A stretch of DNA of 64,000 nucleotides, from NCBI GenBank assembly GCA_910577835.1, contig CAJTOU010000010.1, positions 1 through 64,000 on the forward strand, written 5' to 3'. The notes under the pieces were generated by a model. It made no database searches. It had not been told where the DNA came from and saw only the letters and a list, made by a program, of their open reading frames with translations. This document shows positions 9,947 to 18,900 of the stretch, one piece after another. Origin of the DNA: an uncultured Lachnospiraceae bacterium. GTDB lineage: Bacteria; Bacillota_A; Clostridia; Lachnospirales; Lachnospiraceae. The translations under genes and the position numbers were made by a program. The stretch's first letter is position 1. The number at the start of each line of letters is the position of its first letter.

Positions 9947-12900
9947 TCATATGTAATTTCTTCACCTTCTACTGCCCCTTCAAATTCAACGGAAACAATC
10001 TCTGCGGTTGTTGTTCCATCATAAACTTTATCTTCCACAACAACATTTTTTACACTGATAAGCTTTTTATTAATAGTTGCCTGTGCCTCGGCGGTTGTAG
10101 ATGTTAATTTGTATGCAGCGGCATCTGTTCCTGATAATGTAATGTTTGAAACTGATACAATTTTTCCTGTGCCTGCGTTTTTATCCGCAAATACCGCTGT
10201 GCCTGCACTGGCTGTCACACTATCGCCTGCTTCAACTCCGATAAATGTAATTTCTGATACTTCGGCCTTTGCAGTTCCATCATAGATTTTATCTGAAACC
10301 TGAACTGCTGCTGTGATTTCCTTTGGCTGTACTGTATATGAAGTATATGCCAAAGCATAGCCAGAATACTGGGTACTGTCTATACTGATGTATACTGCAA
10401 TATATTTTCCAACATCTTCTTTCTGCAATGTGTAACTGTCAGATATACAGGAAATCTCTTCCAGTGAATCTATATCTGTATTTTCAGTTATTGCTTCGCT
10501 GCTTCGATACCATTGATAGGCCATAGGCTCATTTTTTTCATTTTGTGCCGAAACACTGAGCTGTGAAGTATATTTCGCTGTTCCCGTGATTTCAGCATTT
10601 GTAATATCTATCATTTCCTGAGCTGTCTGAATTTCCAATTTGCTGCACTCTGAAATATTTCCGGCTTTATCCTTTACAACCAGATAGGCATTGTATAAAG
10701 TACCTGCAATAAGTCCTGTTTTATTAATTGTCACTTTGGTATTTGCAGCTATTTCTGTGCCCTGCCCTGCAGATGCTATTACCTGACTGCTTAAATTTTC
10801 AGCAGTAACTGCTTTCAAAGTATCTTCTGAATCTTTGTTAAATATAAAATAATATATTCCAGCTTCGTTTGATTCTATCTGAACAGATACACTGGTATCC
10901 TTTAATGTGCCTGAAGCTATTTTTAATTCAGTAATCTGTGGAGATGTTTCATCCTCAATAATTCCATTTGATGAAATATATGTTATATTACCTGACGCAT
11001 CTACTAATTTTGCATAAATAACATTTTTAGTATCTTTTGCAAGCTTTGGCTTGGAAGAAGACTGATATGTACTCCATTCAGTATCCTTTAAATTTTTCAG
11101 TTCTTCTAACGAATAATTCTGTCCCTCTGTTGCTATCAGATAATAAATATCTGCTTTTCCTTCATTATCTTCTGCCTCTATTGTAATTATCTCCTGTGAA
11201 GTTTTGTAGATTTCAAAGGTAACTGTTTCGAGCAAAGACTGCCATTTACTGTCTGATACAGTAATTGTTCCTGTTGGCGCCTGTATATCTTTCCAGACAG
11301 CAGATAAAGCAGTATCTGCTGCATCGGAGGATAGGTTTGAAATATGAAACTCTGTCTGATAAGTATTTCCTTCGGAATCCTCCCAGCCTTCAAGAGAATA
11401 TCCAGTTTTGGACATTACAGTATTATCTGGCAGTATAATATTTCCTGTATTATCTAATTGAACATTATAAGAAGAATCAATTATTCCTCCTTCTGTATTT
11501 AATGTAACAGTTTTTGTACTGTCTCCCTTTGAACAAGTTACAGTAATAACACTGTTTATATAAGTTGCCGTGTAGTCATGGCCTGTGGCTTCTGTTTCAT
11601 CTTCTATATAACTGTCACTGCAATAAATACATGTATAGGTAGTATAACCTTCACTTACACATGTTGGTGATGTTGTTACAGAATCATAGCGATGTTTGCT
11701 TGTAATTGAATAATCACTAATTTCCAAATAACAATCTTCGCCTCCAAGATATACCATTACATCATCTAAAGGAGCATCGTTTGCTGTTACTGTATAATTA
11801 TATGTCTTACCGTCAGAGCCATTGATTATCGCTGTAAAAGTCATGATAGTTCCAGTTCTTGATAAAGTTGCATCTATCTTGGCTCCATTTAACATGGAGA
11901 CAAAATTATCCCAATTCCAATCAAAACTGCCATTTGCCGATTCTCCCTGAGTATTTCCCTTAAAAGTAGAATTATTCCAATTATCTGCTCTTAAAAACCA
12001 GTCATTTATAGTACGTGTGGTAGTGTTTAAATCTTTTGTAACTGCTACTGCATAATTTTGCCAATTGCCACCCGAAGGATTATGATTTGTAAATTTCCAA
12101 TTAATTGAAAAATCTTCTGTTCCCTTTAAACCAAAAAAATTGGAATAATCAGTCCAAGTCATCGTTGCAGGAACATTACCATTCATAGAACCCACATGTA
12201 TAACAGTTTCCTTTTTATAAAGCTTTGCTATATCTGCCTCATTTAAAGCTCTGCTATATATTCTCAGGTTATCCAACAACAACGGTGCAGAACCCCAGAA
12301 AGAACCATAACCCAGATAAAAATCATTTGCTGAAGAAAGTAAATTCACAACATTTGAACACAATGAAGCAATATCCGAACTGCTTCCCAATGCAGCATAT
12401 TTATTCTGAGTATATACTAAATGTCCATTAATATATATACCAAAACTATTTTTATTTACAGTTACTGTTACAAGATTCCACTCCTGTACTTCAATTGCAT
12501 TTGTTATAATATCCGGTTTATTACAATCAAACCAGCCTCCTGTTCCATTAAATCCCAAGTATGCATTTGGTGTTAAGAATAATCTTCCCTCTATGCCATC
12601 ACTGTTATCTGTATCCAAAAATGACCATATTGCATCCCATGCATCACTGTCTAATCGATTTACCCACAGAGAAACTGTTGCTCCTTCCAGACTCTTTCCT
12701 TTCAAAGGATTTGGAAATTTTGTATAACTAATACTCTTCGCACCATCAAAACCAAAATATTGCTGCAATACCCTGCTGTTACGTTCTTTATTATACTTAT
12801 ATTGCGGCATTGTTCCGTTAGACTGTGCCAGCATTGTTCCTGTCTGAGAAGTATTTAACTTGTTAACAAGATTTCCTTCAAAATCATAAAAAGCTTCTAA

Positions 12901-15612
12901 CCCAGTCTCACAATCTGCATTTGAAATTCCTCCTGCTTTTACAGTAATTGAATACTGTTTATTGTAGTAATAATCACCTTTTGAAATTTTTGCTGTCATT
13001 ATTACTTCAATATCTTTATCGGTTGGAGTGACCTTACCATCATTGGTAATCACATCTGTATTTGATGAAGTCCATGTAACAGTTACTCCATCGGTAGTAT
13101 TTACCGAAAGGTCCAAATCTGTATAAGTACTGTCTGTGAGAGAAGATTTGAAGTTTATTACATTTTTTGCTACTGCTACATTATCTGGTATGGACTTGGA
13201 ACCCCAGATACATTCACCAGATACATTTACAGCAGAAAAACACAATGTCTTTACGTTGGAACCATCTATTGTCTGTTCTGTAAATACTCCTTTATATTCT
13301 GTATTATTTATAATAATGGTTGCATAAGCTGTACCTTCTTTTTCAACCCATTTACCAGTATAGGCACCGCTAATTGTTCCATCTGCATTTAAAGTAATAT
13401 TCACAGGCTTGACAATATCCAGATTTTGCTCTACTGTTCCATTATCTGCTGCCTTTGGATTCAGGTATTGATGAACAATCAACCTATAATTTCCTACAAT
13501 TTGTTCTGCTGGAATTGCTTGGTTTTTAATATTTTCATCATTGATTGTTTCTCCGGCATACTCATATGGCGCCGCTACAATCCATCCGTCTTCATTTTGA
13601 TACAATTGGTGTACACGAAGCTGATGACCTGCTGTTCCATCTGCAAATTTTGTATGATAAATCACATAAGCATTTCCGTCTTTATCAACAAATGCCGAAT
13701 TGTGTCCCTGTGCGACTTCTGCGACAGGCATGGTATCCCATTGATAATTACCCATCAGCTGAAGACCTCTACTTGGATTGGATTTAAAATTACCATTCTT
13801 ATTTCCAGATTCATAAATCGCATTTTGACCATTTACATCTAAATATGGTCCATCTGGATTCTCAGAACGGAAAATTCTCATATTATAACCACCGGTTGGA
13901 GAATAGAATCCATAGGAAATAAACAAATAATAATAGTTTCCTATTTTCTCAATATATGGTCCTTCACCAGACAAATACCAGCCTCCAGCTACTTTTTTTC
14001 CAAAATATGGGTCTGACGTAACATTTCCGTTCGGTTTTGATGCATCTGCCGCAGCTCCATTGACTTCATAGGGATAATTAACTGTATAATCCCTTAATCC
14101 TGTATTTTTGTCCAGTTTAATCATATAGATTCCACCAGACCATGAACCGTAATTCATCCAAAGTTCGCCTCGTTCATCATAAAATACAGACGGGTCAATC
14201 GCATGTGGCCAATAAGTTCCATAACTACCATGACCATCAGAAGTAGCAGTACCATCAGAACCCACTCCGGTAATCAAATTATTATATCGTGCCGGCAGAC
14301 TGCTTAACGATTTACCATTATTAATCGCCAGACTCAAATCTGTTTTATCATAAGATGTAACACCTCCGGAAGTAAATCCAGAATAAATAATCGGTGCCTC
14401 ATAAACATAAGGACCTTCTATGGCATCTGATGTCAGCAGTACCACTACGGTATTCCATGCGTTTCCATTTAAGCTCAAATACATACACCATTTTTTCATA
14501 ACTGGATTGTATATAATATCCGGAGCCCACATGTTCCCTTGAACGCTCCATGGTACTTTGCCAGCACTTGGATTTGCTGTAATCGCAGTATTCCAGTCAC
14601 TGGCAGGAAAACTTCCAAAATCCACAGCGGTCATATTGCCATCTGCTGTCTGAACCATTTTAAGGCCATAGTCTCCCGACTGAAACGCATCCTTATAAGA
14701 AACCGGTGTTACATTTTTATTTGTTCCTGTATCGATTGTAATACTAACAGTGCAAGTTTCTGTATCCCAAAATCCTGTTACAGCCTTTCCAATTCCGACT
14801 GTAAAAGTTGAATAATTATTTAATGCATCTAAAATTGCCTGATATCCCTCACTAACATTTCCACCTCTTCCAACTTCGGCAAATGTTTCAATCTTACTTC
14901 CATTACAAAAAACCTCGATACTATCTTTTGTAATCACATACTCAAAAAGATAATCTTTTCCTTTCTCACAATTACTCGCACACCATGCGTCCGCCTTTAA
15001 ATCTATAAAACTTGTGTTTTCGCCATTTCCATCAGAATTATAACAAAGATATGGCGCTGTCTGAAAACTTACACGACCCTTTGATGATTCATCATAAAAT
15101 GAAAATATACCATCCCATCCATTTTTTGCTGCTGTCTCATCCCAATTAATAATATATGTAATTGTAACTTTTTCAGCATTTTTACCCTGTAATGGATTTG
15201 TTTGACGAATACAGGTATTATTTGTCAAACTTGTGCGATTAATCTTTAAATCAGTATCTCTAATACCATAATAAGCATTACTCTCATTTTCATTTGAAAT
15301 AAGGGTATCGCTCCAGTTCTGCAAATCAGTAGTTTTGGCCACTCCCATATGTGAACCAAACACATAATAAGTTCCATCCTCCGCTACTGTTATGGAAGGG
15401 TCATGTACTGACTGCCTCTGAAAATCCACTTTCTGATATAAATCTTGTATATCTTCATTTGTCAGTTCAATCTCCTTATCTCCAGCCCGATTTTCGTATC
15501 CTCCTCCACTCACATCTGCGGCATACATAATATTCGTCGGCACAACCATTGAAACGCTCAATGTTACCGACAATATTTTTCGTATGCTCTTATTCCAGAT
15601 TTTTTTCACCAT
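9874..15612 (-). CDS. Secreted GH43 family (endo-arabinanase-like) glycoside hydrolase, catalytic half of a frameshifted gene
   Basis: 1912 residues from the ATG at 15612 (RBS GGGAGG seven bases away; upstream ATGs would overlap the promoter). Signal peptide ends near AYAA-like MYAAD, catalytic D71 in SVHDPS, then the same GH43 blades as the neighbour (WAPDIIY, AIDPSVFYD, SGEGPYIEK). A different jelly-roll insert (about 120-290) sits at the identical position after blade one. Further on: GH43_C domain, Ig-like domain, LamG-like module, the NFFGL module, one CxxC repeat (SPTC...CIYC), an InlB-type repeat (TGYSLEGWED), several Ig-like domains and one and a half YDG repeats. The frame then shifts and stops 23 codons later, so the LPATG anchor at 7481-9946 is lost. 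It could be phase variation, a real pseudogene, or an assembly error. Confidence 0.88.
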   Translation of the reverse strand: MVKKIWNKSIRKILSVTLSVSMVVPTNIMYAADVSGGGYENRAGDKEIELTNEDIQDLYQKVDFQRQSVHDPSITVAEDGTYYVFGSHMGVAKTTDLQNWSDTLISNENESNAYYGIRDTDLKINRTSLTNNTCIRQTNPLQGKNAEKVTITYIINWDETAAKNGWDGIFSFYDESSKGRVSFQTAPYLCYNSDGNGENTSFIDLKADAWCASNCEKGKDYLFEYVITKDSIEVFCNGSKIETFAEVGRGGNVSEGYQAILDALNNYSTFTVGIGKAVTGFWDTETCTVSITIDTGTNKNVTPVSYKDAFQSGDYGLKMVQTADGNMTAVDFGSFPASDWNTAITANPSAGKVPWSVQGNMWAPDIIYNPVMKKWCMYLSLNGNAWNTVVVLLTSDAIEGPYVYEAPIIYSGFTSGGVTSYDKTDLSLAINNGKSLSSLPARYNNLITGVGSDGTATSDGHGSYGTYWPHAIDPSVFYDERGELWMNYGSWSGGIYMIKLDKNTGLRDYTVNYPYEVNGAAADASKPNGNVTSDPYFGKKVAGGWYLSGEGPYIEKIGNYYYLFISYGFYSPTGGYNMRIFRSENPDGPYLDVNGQNAIYESGNKNGNFKSNPSRGLQLMGNYQWDTMPVAEVAQGHNSAFVDKDGNAYVIYHTKFADGTAGHQLRVHQLYQNEDGWIVAAPYEYAGETINDENIKNQAIPAEQIVGNYRLIVHQYLNPKAADNGTVEQNLDIVKPVNITLNADGTISGAYTGKWVEKEGTAYATIIINNTEYKGVFTEQTIDGSNVKTLCFSAVNVSGECIWGSKSIPDNVAVAKNVINFKSSLTDSTYTDLDLSVNTTDGVTVTWTSSNTDVITNDGKVTPTDKDIEVIMTAKISKGDYYYNKQYSITVKAGGISNADCETGLEAFYDFEGNLVNKLNTSQTGTMLAQSNGTMPQYKYNKERNSRVLQQYFGFDGAKSISYTKFPNPLKGKSLEGATVSLWVNRLDSDAWDAIWSFLDTDNSDGIEGRLFLTPNAYLGFNGTGGWFDCNKPDIITNAIEVQEWNLVTVTVNKNSFGIYINGHLVYTQNKYAALGSSSDIASLCSNVVNLLSSANDFYLGYGSFWGSAPLLLDNLRIYSRALNEADIAKLYKKETVIHVGSMNGNVPATMTWTDYSNFFGLKGTEDFSINWKFTNHNPSGGNWQNYAVAVTKDLNTTTRTINDWFLRADNWNNSTFKGNTQGESANGSFDWNWDNFVSMLNGAKIDATLSRTGTIMTFTAIINGSDGKTYNYTVTANDAPLDDVMVYLGGEDCYLEISDYSITSKHRYDSVTTSPTCVSEGYTTYTCIYCSDSYIEDETEATGHDYTATYINSVITVTCSKGDSTKTVTLNTEGGIIDSSYNVQLDNTGNIILPDNTVMSKTGYSLEGWEDSEGNTYQTEFHISNLSSDAADTALSAVWKDIQAPTGTITVSDSKWQSLLETVTFEIYKTSQEIITIEAEDNEGKADIYYLIATEGQNYSLEELKNLKDTEWSTYQSSSKPKLAKDTKNVIYAKLVDASGNITYISSNGIIEDETSPQITELKIASGTLKDTSVSVQIESNEAGIYYFIFNKDSEDTLKAVTAENLSSQVIASAGQGTEIAANTKVTINKTGLIAGTLYNAYLVVKDKAGNISECSKLEIQTAQEMIDITNAEITGTAKYTSQLSVSAQNEKNEPMAYQWYRSSEAITENTDIDSLEEISCISDSYTLQKEDVGKYIAVYISIDSTQYSGYALAYTSYTVQPKEITAAVQVSDKIYDGTAKAEVSEITFIGVEAGDSVTASAGTAVFADKNAGTGKIVSVSNITLSGTDAAAYKLTSTTAEAQATINKKLISVKNVVVEDKVYDGTTTAEIVSVEFEGAVEGEEITYDASIISFQPTLFQPQHKLKKLNRR

Positions 15613-15683
15613 TTGCATACCTCCCATTATGATTTTATAAATTTTCTCAGTTCTGTCTATACACAACCCCACTTATAAGAATG

Positions 15684-15712
15684 ATTGTACCAACCTTCTC
15701 AGATTTTGTCAA
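15684..15712 (-). promoter_or_regulatory. Promoter of second GH43 gene
   Basis: TTGACA (15707-15712), 17-base spacer, TACAAT (15684-15689). Transcription would start near 15677, which rules out the in-frame ATG at 15672 and supports the start at 15612. Confidence 0.87.
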
Positions 15713-15804
15713 TATATATAAAATTTACCTTCTTTCATATTTTATTTAAATAAATTTATTCAAATATATAGTTAATATCAAACTAAATATAAAAATATAT
15801 TTGC

Positions 15805-15828
15805 CTTTATATGTACAAAATGCCCAAA
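15805..15828 (-). promoter_or_regulatory. Conserved upstream box of second GH43 promoter
   Basis: CTTTATATGTACAAAATG-type box beginning 93 bases upstream of the -35, matching the boxes at 7207 and 21917. Confidence 0.4.
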
Positions 15829-15857
15829 CATATTTCTGCTTTCAAAATAAAAAATAA

Positions 15858-15894
15858 CTGCCGGACTTATATTTTTCAATAATAAATCCGGCAG
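15858..15894 (-). terminator. Intrinsic terminator of third GH43 gene
   Basis: CTGCCGGATTTAT / ATAAGTCCGGCAG stem of about 13 base pairs on the minus strand, followed by TTATTTTTTATTTT. Confidence 0.88.
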
Positions 15895-15929
15895 CCTTTT
15901 AGCTGTTTGTTTCTATATTACTGTTTTAT

Positions 15930-18900
15930 TTACTTACCAGTTTTTTTATTTTTTCCAAAATTTGTAACCGCAACGGCAAATCCACAGCTTACCATTCCAC
16001 ATATCAACAGCCATCCAAACAGAGGCGAATCTCCTGTCTTTGGAGGTGTTGTAACAGAATTGGAAGGTTTTGTAGTTTCCTTGCTTTCAGATGTTGTTGT
16101 TTCATCCTGTTTGCTGGAAGTTTCTTTTTCATCTGGCTGTGTTGGCGTTTCTTCTTCCTCATCCAATGCCACCCATGATATTCCGATTGGTGACAAACTG
16201 GATACAGTAACTTTAAGACCATTATCTGTCTTTTCAGCATTCAGAATCTCTACATCACCCGGCTTATAACCATTCATGGCAACAGTAAACATATGTGTTA
16301 CTATAAAATCAAAACCAAATCTGTTGGTTCCTTCTGGATATGGAATTACAAGTGTAACGCCTTCCTTCGGGAAATTCTCGGCAGTTACTGTTTTCCATGT
16401 GGTTCCATTGTTTTCCAAAGTTTGAAGCACTACATCATAAAAAACACTGTTTTTACTAGAATGTCCATTTTCAATCACTACTTTGGATAGTTTTTCTACA
16501 ATCTTTTCTATTGTATCCAACTTTGCTTCCACAAGACTGTCAGGAATTTCCTCCCAAGTATCAGAAACTACAATTCTCTTGTCTGTTTCTTCCTCAAGAA
16601 GAATAATCTGCTTGGTATTTGTATAAACCTTACCCTCAAATGTTACAGAAGCAACATGAGTAGCTATGCCATTCTTTGTTGTAATTTCAACTTGAGCTTT
16701 TACAACATTTGTTTCATTACAAAGTGTACAGATAAATTCTGCTGTTACTGAATCATCACTGCTCCATATAAACACTGGTTCTTTATAGCTGTGACCTGTT
16801 GCCGGAACTTCTTCTGTTCTGATGCTGTCACAACGTGAGCATGTGTATGTTTTTTCACCTTTGTCAGTGCAGGTTGGTTCTTTTGTTATGATTCCTTCCT
16901 GAGTCCAGTCATGACCAAGTGCAGCGATTGATTCTTTTTCGACTTTATCACAACGTGTACAATTTCTGGTTCTCTCACCTGCTTCTGTACAACCTGCTGG
17001 TGTGGTAATCTTCCATTCATCCCATTCATGATTAAGTACTGGTATCGTTTTGGTGCTTCTGTCTATTTCTTTATTACATACACTACAATATACTACTTCA
17101 TCATAAGAACCTTCTGTTTCACAAGTCGCTTCGATGATATTTTCTTTTACAGCTTCACTGGCAGTATGACCAAGCGCTGAAATGGTCTTATGCTCTCTGC
17201 TTATTTCTTCATCACATACACTGCAATATACTACTTCATCATAAGAGCCCTCTGTTTCACAACTTGCTTCAATTTCGTTTTCTTTTACAACCTCACCGGC
17301 AGTATGGCCAAGCGCTGAAATGGTCTTGTGCTCTCTGCTTATTTCTTCATCACATACACTGCAATATACTACTTCATCATAAGAGCCCTCTGTTTCACAA
17401 CCTGCTTCGATTTCGTTTTCTTTTACAACTTCACCGGCAGTATGACCAAGCGCCTCTATTGTTTCTTTTTCAACTTCGCCGCAGCCAACACGCGTACATG
17501 TTCTGATTTTCTCGCCTGTTTCTGTACAAGTTGCTGGAGATTTGATATCCCATTCACTCCATATATGGTCAAGCGCTGGCAATATTTCTTCTTCAGTCTC
17601 ACCACAATCAGCACGTTTACAAGTATGGCTTCTTTTACCATCTTCTGTACAGGTTGCTTCTTTTTCAACGTTCCATTCAGTCCAGTCATGGCCAAGCGCT
17701 TCTATCGGCTTTGTAGCACCCTCATGACAGCGGGAACAAGTAAAGTCAAGTATTCCCTCCTCTGTACAAGTTGGTTCTTTTGTTACTGTGCCACCATCAT
17801 CGGCAAGATGACCAAGCGCTTCTACTACTTCTTCTTTAGTTTCTCCACATACTGTACAAGTACAAATTTTCATACCTGTTTCTGTACAGGTTGGCTCAAC
17901 TTTGATTTCACCTTCATCCCATGTATGTTCTTTAAGTGGTATTGTCTTATGTTCTGTGCTTAGAATCTCATCACATACACTACAACGTACTACTAAATCA
18001 TAAGAGCCTTCCTTTGTACAGGTTGCTTCTACTCTGTTTTCTTCCACAGGTTCTGATTCGGTATGCTCTGCCATCTCAATTTCCTCTGTTTTAGTTTCCT
18101 GACAAACAGAACATGTATAAGTTTTGGTACCTGTTTCTGTACAGGTTGGTTCCTTTATGACCTCACCTTCATCCCAGATATGTGCATGAACTGCGATATT
18201 ATCAACTGCAGAATAACTTCCTGAACGACCATTAAGCAGGAACATTCCTCCTAGAGCATCTGTCGCTTTAGATGTTCCAGTCAATTCTTTATCACCCACT
18301 TTTGCAATTACATTTCCATTTTCATCAACACTTACACTCACATGAATCCAAGTATTTTTTGGCAATGTAAAACTATAATTTGTGCCTTCTACAGTGCAGA
18401 TATTTGAACCACTTTTCACTGTAAGTTTTAAGAAATATCCATCTGAAATATCATTATTTGCATTGTTTTTTGTATGTGAAACATCTGTAATAGCAAATAT
18501 TGTGTCTCTATCACCGCCAGAATTTAACATAATATCAGCTTCTACTACAAAATTTTCACTTACATTTGCTTCCTTAGGAAATACAGTATATGCACCTCTA
18601 TTTCCGTTTGCTGCCGGATCTGCATAACTTAAATAATATCCATGGGCATCCGATGCGGATATTATGGATAATTTATCCGATGCATTAGGAGAAATCCAGC
18701 CTGTATCATTTCCTGTCTTTCCAGCCAATTTGTTAAAATTCTCATAGTACAAATATCCAGTAGTATCTACTACCTCAACTGGAAGTACTGAAAGTACAAC
18801 ATTGCTGATAGTTCCTTTATATCCGCCTTCCCACCATGAGCCCCATCCAAAGTTAAGATAGGTCGCTGCATTTTGAAGGAAATCCAAAATACTTGCCCAT

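Noticed and set aside
16700..18200. Regular repeats that might be taken for a CRISPR array
   Set aside because: They are in-frame protein repeats of 117-138 bp without constant short repeats and unique spacers.
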